Notes: generated by a model not told the origin, from the letters alone. DNA of 64,000 nucleotides from Gemmatimonadota bacterium (GCA_016209885.1 JACQVF010000054.1:1-64000); one strand, 5' to 3'; counted from the first letter of the stretch, positions 1 to 7,821 are shown. A program made the numbers and translations.

Positions 1-54
1 ACCCTGGAGCAGTGTTTCGATGGTGGTACGCAGATGCGGCTTCAAGACGTTCAC
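1..54 (-). CDS. IS21-family transposase IstA, N-terminal 18 residues only
   Basis: The minus strand opens at a GTG (bases 54-52) preceded by GGGGAGGAAGG and reads MNVLKPHLRTTIETLLQG to the window edge. From memory this is the characteristic N-terminus of IS21-family IstA transposases (MNVLKPH..TI.TLL), the DDE recombinase that works with the helper ATPase IstB. Only 18 codons are visible, so the family call rests on this short motif plus the paired direct repeats at 139-182, which resemble the multiple terminal repeats of IS21 ends. The rest of the element lies left of the window. Confidence 0.55.
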   Translation of the reverse strand, partial: MNVLKPHLRTTIETLLQG

Positions 55-125
55 TCCTTCCTCCCCTGGTTATGGTTGGGGAGGAGTGTACGTCCCGCCG
101 CCGGGCGCCTACCCTATGACGCCAC

Positions 126-1010
126 TCACTCTCTCAGATGGGGGATTTTGGGGTGGCCACGGGTGGGGGACTTTGGGTGGCCGCCGGGGATGCGGGTGCT
201 CGCGCCCTCGACCTTCTCCCGGACACTCCTTTTGCTCGCATGGGGATTGTCGCGGACGTAGACGAAGATCCTGGCGAGAAGCTCGATCTCTTCACCCCCG
301 ACGAGCAGATATCGGTTGCCGTCTTCCTCCAGCCGAATTGTGTAGTCATCCAGACGGAACCTCCCCTGCGCCTTGATCTCCCGTGCCCTGCGGTCACCAG
401 ATACGGTGCTCATCTCAAGGATGAGGTCCACAGCGGCGCCGATGGCGGACGAGTCGCGATACTTCCCGTCCGACTTGCGGGTGTGGTGGAGGATGACGAT
501 GGCAGGTCCAGTTCGGGCCGCGTCGTTTAGAGGCGAGAGCAACCTCGTCCAGGGAATCCCGGCCCAGGGGTCTTTCACGGCCTCGCGGCCCAGTTCGCTC
601 AGACTGTCGATTACGACGAGGATGGGGCTGGTCACCTTGATCTCCCGCTCAATCTCTGGAATGGGGTTCCGTAGATCCACGAGCGAGTCGAGGAAGAAAA
701 CCAGTTTCGGGTCGCCACCGAACCTGACGATCTTCTCCGCCAGGTCGTCGCGGTGCTCCTCAAGCCAGATCATGAGCACGTTCCCTTGGGGGCACAGCTC
801 CCCGAGGAAGGCTTCACCTTGGGTCACTGCCGCCGCAGCGGCGGCCACAAGTGTGCTCTTCCCAGATTTCTCGGGTGCGGCAAGAAGGGTCGTTCGCTCC
901 CGGAACGCAATCTTGGGGACAACGGCCTCGGGGGCTCGGTACGCCTCTGTGTCCTGTAGAACGTCAGCCAAGCGGATAGCTCGGCTCTGTCGGCGGCGGT
1001 CCTCGCTCAT
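126..1010 (-). CDS. RepA/KaiC-like AAA ATPase of a mobile element, 3' end probably replaced by IS sequence
   Basis: A 294-residue protein of the AAA_25 (RepA-like hexameric ATPase) type. Visible motifs are a Walker A variant APEKSGKST near residues 45-53, a Walker B ILVVIDS near 130-136, and a VILHHTRKS sensor-like motif near 172-180. Such ATPases occur in plasmids, prophages and integrative elements, where they act in replication or DNA transfer. It overlaps the upstream DUF5659-like gene by ATGA, so the two are co-transcribed. The last ~19 residues are encoded by the direct repeats at 139-182, so the natural C-terminus is probably lost. Function in this host is not known. Confidence 0.75.
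   Translation of the reverse strand: MSEDRRRQSRAIRLADVLQDTEAYRAPEAVVPKIAFRERTTLLAAPEKSGKSTLVAAAAAAVTQGEAFLGELCPQGNVLMIWLEEHRDDLAEKIVRFGGDPKLVFFLDSLVDLRNPIPEIEREIKVTSPILVVIDSLSELGREAVKDPWAGIPWTRLLSPLNDAARTGPAIVILHHTRKSDGKYRDSSAIGAAVDLILEMSTVSGDRRAREIKAQGRFRLDDYTIRLEEDGNRYLLVGGEEIELLARIFVYVRDNPHASKRSVREKVEGASTRIPGGHPKSPTRGHPKIPHLRE
139..182. repeat. Two direct repeats, probable IS21 terminal repeats
   Basis: Bases 139-158 (TGGGGGATTTTGGGGTGGCC) and 164-182 (TGGGGGACTTTGGGTGGCC) are near-identical direct repeats with a 25-bp period, about 100 bp upstream of the istA start. IS21 elements carry multiple short direct repeats at their ends as transposase-binding sites, so I read this as the element's end. 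The repeats lie inside the last codons of the ATPase gene and encode its odd tail (GGHPKSPTRGHPKIPHLRE), which suggests the element truncated that gene. Confidence 0.5.
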
Positions 1011-1255
1011 CGCCAGCCCCCCCGGGCGTAGCGGATCTGGGCCTTCAGAGCGTTGAGCGACTGCCAGTACTCAAGGGCGCGTACCGAAGCGCCTTCGGAG
1101 AATTCCTTAGCGAGGGTCCCTACTAGACTGGGATCTCCCTCAAAGAGGAAGTCGCAGTATCCGGAAGGATCGTCTGGAGCACCGACGCGGGAATCATATC
1201 CGCGTGTTCGTAGGAACGCTGCTAGGGCAAGGTCCTTCGTTCTGAATGTACACAT
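1007..1255 (-). CDS. DUF5659-like small protein
   Basis: An 82-residue protein beginning MCTFRTKDLALAAFLRTRGY. The F.TkDl.LAAfL...G opening and length fit the DUF5659-like proteins found beside mobile-element genes; function unknown. Its stop overlaps the start of the ATPase gene (ATGA at 1007-1010). It is divergent from the XRE regulator at 1436, and the 180-bp space between them is the likely control region for both. Confidence 0.6.
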   Translation of the reverse strand: MCTFRTKDLALAAFLRTRGYDSRVGAPDDPSGYCDFLFEGDPSLVGTLAKEFSEGASVRALEYWQSLNALKAQIRYARGGWR

Positions 1256-1407
1256 TCTCCGCTCGAAAAGGTCTCGAAAATCTCACACCATCCTCCCCCC
1301 GTGCGGCCGGCGCTGGATCATTGGTGCGCCTATGACGCCGCCATCGATCCAATTTAACGTCTTGCCCGTCGTAGATCCAGTGGTTACACTTATGATAAAG
1401 CACGTCG

Positions 1408-1421
1408 GTGGAACCTTCCAC
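1408..1421. promoter_or_regulatory. Palindromic operator candidate before the XRE regulator
   Basis: GTGGAA-CC-TTCCAC is a perfect 6-bp inverted repeat with a 2-base centre, 15 bases upstream of the regulator's ATG and just downstream of a TATGAT hexamer (1391-1396) that could be a -10 element. Its position fits autorepression by the XRE protein. No -35 with normal spacing is visible. Confidence 0.4.
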
Positions 1422-1435
1422 GAACAGGTGGCACC

Positions 1436-2152
1436 ATGAGCGTTCACAGACGGCTGAGAGAAGCCATCGATCTCCGGGGCGTGAGCGTCCGGGCTTTCCA
1501 CCGCGAAATGACAGGGCGGCGGGTTGCCGGAAGCAGCTACCCCACCATCCATCGCTACCTGAGCGGCAGAACTAGTCCGTCGCTGGAGTTCTTGCGGGAG
1601 GCGGCCCAAGTACTGGGGGTGCGAGAGGCGTGGCTCGCGGCGGGCGAAGGTGGACCGACGGAAACCGAAGAGGCGATGCGAAGCGCTCAGAGCCGGCTCC
1701 TCGGGGACGATTGGGAGGCAAGTTTCAAGGAGGCGCGGGGGAAGCTCCCACACATGTCCGCCCTGCAGCCTCACGTGCAAGCGGCGTTCCTGGACACGTG
1801 GGGCCGATACGAGCGATTCCGGCGGCCGCTTCTGTTCGTCGGCACGTTTCCGCCAGAGTTGCTTTCCGCGAGGCTCGGCGAGGCAATGCTGGATCAGATC
1901 ATGGCTCCATTCGAGCAGTGGGGAGTTCATGCGATTGTTGGATCGCACGAGTTCAACGACTACGTGATGGCGGCCCTTCAAGCCATCAACCTCGCTATGT
2001 CCGTTCCCTTGGAATCGGAGGAGCTTGAAATTTCGCCCGCCGCTCGAAGAGCCTCGAAGAGTCAGATTCTTCTCGTGGCAAAGAAATCGGGGCGCACCAG
2101 GGCGAAAACCGACGAGAGTGTCATCAGGCTGCCTGCCAGGCGCAGGAGATAG
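1436..2152 (+). CDS. XRE-family transcriptional regulator
   Basis: A 238-residue protein with an N-terminal Cro/C1-type helix-turn-helix (residues ~5-60: RRLREAIDLRGVSVRAFHRE ... SYPTIHRYLSGRTSPSLEFL), then an unassigned alpha-helical region and a basic tail (RLPARRRR). The helix-turn-helix reads as a control-element repressor; it faces the divergent ATPase operon, as immunity-type regulators of prophages and integrative elements do. AGGTGG lies 5-10 bases before the ATG. The partner of the C-terminal domain is not evident. Confidence 0.75.
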   Translation: MSVHRRLREAIDLRGVSVRAFHREMTGRRVAGSSYPTIHRYLSGRTSPSLEFLREAAQVLGVREAWLAAGEGGPTETEEAMRSAQSRLLGDDWEASFKEARGKLPHMSALQPHVQAAFLDTWGRYERFRRPLLFVGTFPPELLSARLGEAMLDQIMAPFEQWGVHAIVGSHEFNDYVMAALQAINLAMSVPLESEELEISPAARRASKSQILLVAKKSGRTRAKTDESVIRLPARRRR

Positions 2153-2259
2153 AAGCTCTCGTGACCGTCCTGTGTCCGGCGTTCGGCGCGCCGCTTCCGG
2201 AACAGCGCCAGCCTTCGGTGCGCTGCGAGCGGTGAGCACCCGGGTGCCACGCTCCATGC

Positions 2260-2706
2260 TCACGTCCGTAGGCAGGCCGTGGGTCCGTACTCCCGCCAGA
2301 GCTGCTTGAGGCTCCGCAGCTCCTCGGGGCCAAACCAGGCTTTCCCGTTCAGGTGGAAGATCAGTTCTAGGAGATTCTCCGGCGTGTCGGCCCTCTCTAC
2401 GCCGATCCAGTAAGCCGATTCCGGGTTCTGGTCGCAGCGGGCGTGCACGACCTGAAGACGAACGGTCATCTTCGGTTGCATCTGGACCATCTCGTTCCAG
2501 GTGAACGAGACGGCACCGTTTGAGGAGTGGGGCAGGTCGATTCCCGGACTCGGCCGCCCAGGCAGGGCTCCAACACGTCCCGTTTCGGGATCGAGGTTGG
2601 AAAACTCAAGGTATCCCTCATCTGGCCGGATTGGCTGCCCGCACTCGGTGCAGATCCAGGATTTTCTATCGGTGGTCGTAGGCGCTTTCTTCAGTGGTCC
2701 TTCCAT
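2260..2706 (-). CDS. Hypothetical protein with a CxxC pair
   Basis: A 148-residue protein of unknown function. CTEC sits near residues 19-22 and a further HARC near 90, which could bind a metal or simply be structural. No membrane segment or signal peptide. The ATG at 2706 has no recognisable Shine-Dalgarno sequence. It lies downstream of the ribbon-helix-helix gene on the same strand. I do not recognise the family. Confidence 0.5.
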   Translation of the reverse strand: MEGPLKKAPTTTDRKSWICTECGQPIRPDEGYLEFSNLDPETGRVGALPGRPSPGIDLPHSSNGAVSFTWNEMVQMQPKMTVRLQVVHARCDQNPESAYWIGVERADTPENLLELIFHLNGKAWFGPEELRSLKQLWREYGPTACLRT

Positions 2707-2810
2707 CAGTTTAAACGAGTCCTATGCAGAGGTTTCTGGCAACAAAATGGCCGCCAGCGAGGGCGGCCGCGGAGAGTTCCAAGCTTTGGCAGGAAGGAGC
2801 TGGAGGGCAC

Positions 2811-2984
2811 CTAGCCATCGGGTGCCTCCGGACTGGCTCGGTCGCTCGGTTCGCGCTTCAGGGCCGCTCGTAGGGCTTCTTCGAGAAAGCGCTTCAGCGT
2901 TGTGCGCTCGGCGACGGCCCGTAACTTCAGAAGGCGGTGAAGTCTCTCGGGAATCGAAAACCGGAGTTCTTTGTGCAACGTCAT
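2811..2984 (-). CDS. Ribbon-helix-helix (Arc/MetJ-type) small protein
   Basis: A 57-residue protein, MTLHKELRFSIPERLHRLLK then a helix rich in RxxLKRFLEEALRAALKRE. A beta-strand (KELRFSIPE) followed by two helices is the ribbon-helix-helix pattern of small DNA-binding proteins, often antitoxins or element regulators. I chose the ATG at 2984 because AAAGG lies 7 bases before it; an in-frame ATG upstream at 3011 would add 9 residues. No toxin partner is evident next to it. Confidence 0.6.
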   Translation of the reverse strand: MTLHKELRFSIPERLHRLLKLRAVAERTTLKRFLEEALRAALKREPSDRASPEAPDG

Positions 2985-3222
2985 TTCTGCACCTTTCTTA
3001 ACTGCAATCATATCACTCAACTTCTTCACCTTTAAGATGGGAAGGCCGTCAAGAGTTTTTCTCCCTTTTTCGATGGTGCCGTGCGGTCTTGGAGGTCCGG
3101 TTTTCAGAGGGTCCTGGAACCCCGTTCCGCAGGGTGCATGCCGGCGTCCTTGTCCTTGCACTCTTGGCGCCACCGCGCCATCTTGCCTTTTGCATCGGTT
3201 CTCCCCACTGGGAGGTGAGGCC

Positions 3223-4500
3223 ATGCGGCGTCGGCCCCCCTTCTTGCTATACCTTACCTTTCTCGCTGCGGTGTTGCTTGGGGCCAGCGGCTGCGTCAAG
3301 GCGACCGTCACGACTGCTCCCAACCCCGCGTTTCCCCTCAGGACCTACGACAGGGTCGTTGTGTGGGTCAACTTCGCTGATCTTGGGCTCCGCAAAGAGA
3401 TGGAGGGAAGGTTCGTCAAGCGCGCCACTGCCTTGGGTCTGAGCATGCGTGTGGCTCCCGCCCACCTGCTATTCTACCCCGGGAAACAGTACACGGCTCA
3501 GGAGATGGCGGAACTTCTAAAAGCCTCGGGGAGCCAGGCCGTCTTATACGTCGTTTCTACGGCGGTTGGCAGTAGTGATACCTGGATTCCACCGGTAGTC
3601 AGTAGCGCAGGAGGCTCAACTGTTGTCACCGGCGGCTATCCGCTTAGCTCGCCCTACGGTAACTACTCGGTACACCTAATTGATGTGGATCGGAGCGAGG
3701 TAGCATGGTATGCCACAGCGGCATTGACCGGCGATGTATTTACAGACCACGACGACATCCTCAAGCGCTTGGTCGACGAGGTGCTGCGGCACCTCACTAG
3801 AGACGGATTCGCCGCCGTAGGCACTCCTCAGCGGACCCGCCCTCAAGCAAGTGAACACGAACCGCAAGCAGCTGCCCCGGCCCCAGAGTTGAATGAACCA
3901 CAGGACACATCGCTTCGAGCTGTGACACCACCAGAACCTCCCGAGGCGCTCGTGGCCTTGCCCGACTCACACACGACAGATGCGAGCGAGCCTTCCTCCG
4001 TGCAGCGGCCCGGCGCCAGTAGGCCGGTGTCCCTCGGAGCGGGTCTGGCTTTGCCTGTGTACCCCGATTTGTTCATGAACGGCTGGAAGCCTGGCCTGAC
4101 TCTCGCCATCGACTTCGAGAGCCCGGTGAACCGTAGGCTGTCGTTGCGAGGCAGTGGTCTATACCAGCGTTTCGAACCGAAGACCTCATCAGAGGGTTCG
4201 GGTCCTGTCTCCGTCGCGCTGTTGGCTGGCGAAGTGAAAGCCGTCCTGTGGGATCGTGAGCGCTTCCAGCCATATGTCGTCGGTGGAGTTGGTGCCGGCA
4301 GGGTCGCAGGCAAGATCAACTTACGGGACAGCTGGGAGATAGGGCCCGCCCTGAGCTTTGCGGGGGGCGCGACGTGGCGCGCGGGGTCGGTGGGTCTGTT
4401 CGTGGAGGGCGGCTACGTGATCGTTTTCACGAAGCGGGACGTCTGGTCCGCGAACCTTCCGACGCATTTCTTGCCTTTGCGGGCTGGCTTCCGCTTCTAG
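3223..4500 (+). CDS. Lipoprotein with outer-membrane-barrel-like C-terminal half
   Basis: The start at 3223 follows a strong GGAGGTGAGG. The 425-residue product opens with a lipoprotein signal (basic RRR, hydrophobic stretch, lipobox A21-S22-G23-C24). Residues ~25-190 form a globular domain; ~190-265 is a Pro/Glu/Ala-rich linker; the rest alternates polar and hydrophobic residues and ends LRAGFRF, the aromatic C-terminus of outer-membrane beta-barrels. A lipid-anchored domain joined to a small barrel is unusual. Function unknown; surface location is inferred. Confidence 0.6.
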   Translation: MRRRPPFLLYLTFLAAVLLGASGCVKATVTTAPNPAFPLRTYDRVVVWVNFADLGLRKEMEGRFVKRATALGLSMRVAPAHLLFYPGKQYTAQEMAELLKASGSQAVLYVVSTAVGSSDTWIPPVVSSAGGSTVVTGGYPLSSPYGNYSVHLIDVDRSEVAWYATAALTGDVFTDHDDILKRLVDEVLRHLTRDGFAAVGTPQRTRPQASEHEPQAAAPAPELNEPQDTSLRAVTPPEPPEALVALPDSHTTDASEPSSVQRPGASRPVSLGAGLALPVYPDLFMNGWKPGLTLAIDFESPVNRRLSLRGSGLYQRFEPKTSSEGSGPVSVALLAGEVKAVLWDRERFQPYVVGGVGAGRVAGKINLRDSWEIGPALSFAGGATWRAGSVGLFVEGGYVIVFTKRDVWSANLPTHFLPLRAGFRF

Positions 4501-4606
4501 AGCCAGGCCCGCAGCCCGTGAGGGTCGGGGTGCTCTGGCCGTCCTCGAAGCTGAAAGGAATACTCTGAGGCTATTCTTCGCCAGCGCTTCCGCACTCCTC
4601 TCGGCA

Positions 4607-4790
4607 GGTACACCCTCACGTCCGGCGCACCGGTGGCCTGGGGGCGCTCGGGGCCGCCTGCAGCGTGGCGTCATGACGTGGTACTGAGAGCAGGGACCGG
4701 TACACCCTCACGTCCGGCGCACCGGTGGCCTGGGGGCGCTCGGGGCCGCCTGCAGCGTGGCGTCATGACGTGGTACTGAGAGCAGGGACC
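4607..4790. repeat. Exact 92-bp tandem duplication (two copies)
   Basis: Bases 4607-4698 and 4699-4790 read identically base for base, starting GGTACACCCTCACG and ending AGAGCAGGGACC. The unit has no coding potential and sits directly upstream of the 82-residue membrane protein gene. An 18-base core of the unit (CCTGGGGGCGCTCGGGGC) recurs at 5387-5404 just after the next gene. The perfect identity implies a recent duplication or an assembly artefact. Confidence 0.95.
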
Positions 4791-4794
4791 GAGG

Positions 4795-5043
4795 TTGAAT
4801 AAGAAGCAGAAAATCGCGCTTTGGGTTGGCATCACTCTGGTGGCGCTCATGGGGCTCGTCCCGCCGTGGAAGGTAATGCGGCCGAGAGGAGGGGGCGCCT
4901 ACCTTATGCAAAGCTTGGGTTATGCGCCGTTGTTCTCACAACATGGCCAGATTGATTTCGGCAGGCTGTTTGTGCAGTGGGCAGTCGTCGCCGTGGTAAC
5001 GGGCGGGCTCGTGCTGACGTTCAGTGAACCACCAAAGTCCTGA
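4795..5043 (+). CDS. Small membrane protein, two transmembrane segments
   Basis: An 82-residue protein starting at a TTG directly after the 92-bp tandem repeat. Hydrophobic segments lie at residues ~8-25 (ALWVGITLVALMGLVPPW) and ~60-77 (LFVQWAVVAVVTGGLVLTF). No recognised domain. It is separated from the next small membrane protein by 3 bases, so they are likely co-transcribed. The TTG is poorly spaced from GAGG at 4791; the exact start is uncertain. Confidence 0.5.
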   Translation: MNKKQKIALWVGITLVALMGLVPPWKVMRPRGGGAYLMQSLGYAPLFSQHGQIDFGRLFVQWAVVAVVTGGLVLTFSEPPKS

Positions 5044-5046
5044 CCA

Positions 5047-5355
5047 ATGCGCTACTCGCTGCAGTTCCGCTCGCAAGCCTACGAGTGGCTTCTTTTCGGC
5101 CAGGGGAGGTTGCCTCCTCCGCTTGCCTGGCGGGTAGTCGCCTGGGCTTTCCTGGTGCTCGGAATCAGCCTCTACGGCGCGGCCGTGTGGCTATGGTTCT
5201 CCGGTAGCGTTTGGCGGGCTTTCGGCGCCGCGTTCTTGGGGTACATGCTCCGACGCCAAGTAAGGATCGTCGCGCCCCAGCTCATGGAGCGACTTGCGCT
5301 CATGGATCTTGCTCTCGAACTCGACTCCGAGGAGGGGGACAGCCCTGCTTTGTGA
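5047..5355 (+). CDS. Small membrane protein
   Basis: A 102-residue protein with hydrophobic residues ~28-68 (one long or two short membrane spans), then a soluble acidic tail (LDSEEGDSPAL). It follows the 82-residue membrane protein by 3 bases. No family recognised; the pair may act together. Confidence 0.5.
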   Translation: MRYSLQFRSQAYEWLLFGQGRLPPPLAWRVVAWAFLVLGISLYGAAVWLWFSGSVWRAFGAAFLGYMLRRQVRIVAPQLMERLALMDLALELDSEEGDSPAL

Positions 5356-5818
5356 TGGGGTATGCCTGCCGGCTCCGTCCACCTGACCTGGGGGCGCTCG
5401 GGGCGTCAGGGCCGTCCAGTGTCGCCGCAACGGTACCTCGCCTGAAAGCTCATGGCCTGCCTCCGTTTCGATTTGCCCTCCTGTCCGGGCCAGAGCCGAC
5501 CGAAGCTTCCGCTGCCGGTCGCGACGTTCAGCGGCACAGGTACGGCACACCGCCCAGGAAACCCCTTGTGCCGCAAGGAGTTTCAGCCGGCCCACGGATT
5601 GCTGTTCCCGTGCCAGGTCGCACGCACGGCGGGAAAACGGCTGGGCCGGGGGGCGCCAGGGCCCTTCGCAAACCAGCCCGTGCGTGGTCACCGGCCGGCG
5701 GCACGGCGCACGTGCGCGGGGAGGGACACGAGCCCTATGGACGGCATCCGGAAAGCCCTGCTTCCCCCTCGCGCCCGACTGTGTTAGACTTCGTTCCCCC
5801 TCAGAGGAGCGAGCCATC
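5356..5818. other. 463-bp intergenic stretch
   Basis: No gene is convincing here. It contains the third, isolated copy of the 18-base core of the upstream 92-bp repeat (5387-5404). A minus-strand open frame across it has a CRTC pair but no ribosome-binding site or recognisable family, so I do not call it. Confidence 0.6.
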
Positions 5819-6031
5819 ATGGATCGTCAGGAGTTGCAAGAATTCCTACGGCGTGCTCCGGAGCCTGCCGTTCACGCGTATGATGTTTACCGACGCGCCA
5901 CGGAACTCTGCGAGCGGACGCACGCTGCCATGGGGCGGCGACCGTCCTACCGCGTATCAGTATCGACAACCGACTCGGTGAGGGTAACTCATGCCAACAG
6001 GCGCGGAACGCCGGAGATTCGTTCGCGTTAG
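5819..6031 (+). CDS. Small hypothetical protein upstream of the Clp-fold proteinase
   Basis: A 70-residue protein from the ATG at 5819, preceded by AGAGGAG at good spacing. It overlaps the start of the downstream proteinase gene by 41 bases in another frame, which suggests translational coupling. No domain recognised; helical N-terminus, basic C-terminus. Confidence 0.45.
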   Translation: MDRQELQEFLRRAPEPAVHAYDVYRRATELCERTHAAMGRRPSYRVSVSTTDSVRVTHANRRGTPEIRSR

Positions 6032-6989
6032 CGACTGGCACGACCTGCTGAACGAGGCGAAGCAGTCCGAGGAGGGAATCAACCTTTACGAGCTTCGACA
6101 GGCGTGCTACAGGGACATAGAGAGGCTGCGCGGGCGGCCTCTTCTTGTTTACGGAAGCCAGTTCATCCCTCCGCCGCACCCTCGGGCTCCCGTCACCATC
6201 GACCTTGAAGACATCGATGGCTTCACCGACCTGATCAACGCGGTGGAGGAGGACGTCGAATCTGTGGATGTGCTGGTTCACAGTCCCGGAGGATCTCCGG
6301 AGGCGACCGAACGGATTGTCGATCTGCTGCGCGCCCGTTTCCGTCAAGTGACGTTCCTCGTTCCGCACTCCGCCTATTCTGCAGCCACCATGCTCGCGCT
6401 GTCCGGGAACGAGATCATCCTGCATCCGAGCGCGAGCCTCGGTCCAATCGATCCACAAATCAACGGAACACCAGCCAGATCGATTCGTCGAGGGTTCGAC
6501 CGAGTCCGCGACCTCCTCAAGCGAGAAGGGCCGGAAGCCCTCCCCGCCTATCTTCCTTTGATTGAGAAGCACTCTCTGGAAGTCCTGGAGATCTGCGACG
6601 ATTCGGAGAAGCTCGCTCGTGAACTCGCGTCCGACTGGCTCGGTGGGTACATGTTCGGAAATGAACCAGAGAGCGATGAGAAGGCTGGGAAGGTCAGCAA
6701 GATCGTGAGCTTCTTTGCCAACTACGACGATCACAAGACGCACAGCAGGCCGCTGACCTTCCGGAAAATCAAGGACCTGGGCCTTAAACTCACACAGGCC
6801 GAAGAGCCGCTCCGCTCCCTCCTTCGAGAGGCCCATATCCTTCTCAACGGCTTTCTCACGGTGACCACGTTCGTGAAGCTGTACGAGAACAGCGGCGGAC
6901 TTTCTTGGGGACGACAGTTTCAGTTGGTGCCAGGCAGCGAGGCACCGAAGCGGGAGGAACAGGAACCAAACGAGCGTTTCTCGACGTGA
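5991..6989 (+). CDS. SDH_sah-type (Clp/SppA-fold) serine dehydrogenase proteinase
   Basis: A 332-residue protein of the Clp-protease/crotonase fold. Visible are VLVHSPGGSPEATERI (oxyanion-type GG, residues ~86-102) and VPHSAYSAATMLALSGNEII (~115-134) with the candidate nucleophile serine in the SAYSAATM segment, then HPSASLGPIDPQI (~136-148), all hallmarks of the serine dehydrogenase proteinase family (PF01972). There is no signal peptide, unlike SppA, so it probably acts in the cytoplasm. Its setting in an integrated element and coupling to the 70-residue gene are uncharacterised; a stress or defence role is only a guess. Confidence 0.75.
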   Translation: MPTGAERRRFVRVSDWHDLLNEAKQSEEGINLYELRQACYRDIERLRGRPLLVYGSQFIPPPHPRAPVTIDLEDIDGFTDLINAVEEDVESVDVLVHSPGGSPEATERIVDLLRARFRQVTFLVPHSAYSAATMLALSGNEIILHPSASLGPIDPQINGTPARSIRRGFDRVRDLLKREGPEALPAYLPLIEKHSLEVLEICDDSEKLARELASDWLGGYMFGNEPESDEKAGKVSKIVSFFANYDDHKTHSRPLTFRKIKDLGLKLTQAEEPLRSLLREAHILLNGFLTVTTFVKLYENSGGLSWGRQFQLVPGSEAPKREEQEPNERFST

Positions 6990-7200
6990 AGCTACCTCCT
7001 CTACGAGATCGGAGGGTCACGCCTCCAGACATTCCGGCATCAACCGGCTTCGCGAGCCCCCTTCCTTTGTGCCGCAGTTGTGCCGTAACGTACCGGGAAG
7101 AGCCGGGAAACGGCGCGGAGGCCGACAGCCGTTTCTGGCCCGAAAGTGGCGTGGTTGTGCGGTTTCTTCCCGCCGAGTAGCTCTACCGAGACATACCGGC
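6990..7200. other. Intergenic sequence left of the tRNA remnant
   Basis: No gene supported. It leads into the tRNA-Lys 3' half; the bases just before it (7171-7200) do not supply a matching acceptor or D arm. Confidence 0.5.
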
Positions 7201-7247
7201 TCGGACTTTTAATCCGTAGGTCGTGGGTTCGAGGCCCACCCGGGTCA
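7201..7247 (+). tRNA. tRNA-Lys(TTT) 3' half, probable attachment-site remnant
   Basis: Bases 7201-7217 form an anticodon arm (CGGA/TCCG pairs, loop CTTTTAA, anticodon TTT at 7208-7210). A five-base variable loop AGGTC and a perfect T arm (GTGGG-TTCGAGG-CCCAC, 7223-7239) follow, then acceptor strand CCGGGTC and discriminator A (7247), no CCA. The 5' part does not fit: the bases before it pair poorly with CCGGGTC and no normal D arm is present. An intact 3' half with no 5' half is what site-specific integration into a tRNA gene leaves at the far end of an element. Confidence 0.65.
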
Positions 7248-7506
7248 TTGCGAAGTGTACACCGGGTCCAGGTTCTGCGGGGGGTCCGCGCTGCTGCCGC
7301 GCCCATTTTGAGGTCTGCGCCCCGACGGTCGGCGGGCCACCCTGACGGCCTCCGGATACGGAAAAACGTCCAGCACCTCCCCGGCCGCATTGCGAGCCTG
7401 GCACTCGCGCCAGCACTTCGCGCGTCGGCACCAGCACCTTTCCGCCCAGATGTCCGCACTTCTTGAGCGAGGCGAGCTGGTCCTCGAAATGAACCGCCGC
7501 CGCGCC
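7248..7506. other. Intergenic, no intact gene
   Basis: No complete gene. Short minus-strand peptides here have a coding look but are broken by frame changes and run into the tRNA remnant; they are probably decayed sequence. Confidence 0.5.
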
Positions 7507-7821
7507 TCAGGAGTTCAACGTACGACTTGGGACGATGGCGATCCATCGTGACCTGCCCACGGTTTCGGAAGCACGAGCTCGGGCCGAGTCCGGAACTTCT
7601 TGATGAGGCCGATCGAATGCCTGCGGGGCGAAGGCGGTTCCTGCGGTCGCCACGACGCCGACGTCAGGCGCACGGCCTGCGCGGTCCGATTCGTGCGGCG
7701 TGGCGAGAACCGCGCCGCCAATCGTGACCAGCCCGACGAGCCTCATGTCCGGGAGCCGCCACCCCCGGACCCGCATTCTCCGGTGCGCACCCGCCGGATG
7801 GAGCGGGGACCGTCGCTTCAT
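7507..7821 (-). pseudogene. Remnant of a secreted-protein gene, possibly peptidyl-prolyl isomerase-like
   Basis: From an ATG at 7821, preceded by an excellent GGAGGAAG, the minus strand encodes 104 residues: a basic start, a hydrophobic segment (MRLVGLVTIGGAVLA), and APDVGVVATAGTAFAPQAFD. That last part resembles the start of parvulin-type exported chaperones. After it the other minus frame looks more protein-like (IKKFRTRPELVLPKPWAG), so I suspect a frameshift. The family suggestion is weak. Confidence 0.35.

Noticed and set aside
4607-5404. Integron attC sites around the two small membrane genes
   Set aside because: A GTTGAAT after the tandem repeat fits the core-site pattern loosely, but there is no paired RYYYAAC, no stem-like attC structure and no integrase.
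5191-5820. Minus-strand 209-residue frame with a CRTC motif
   Set aside because: It runs across a coding gene and an intergenic space, has no ribosome-binding site and matches no family I know.
7040-7546. Minus-strand open frames reading [12 protein letters not shown] and [13 protein letters not shown]
   Set aside because: These are the well-known false peptides produced by translating tRNA-Lys antisense; they mark the tRNA remnant and are not genes.
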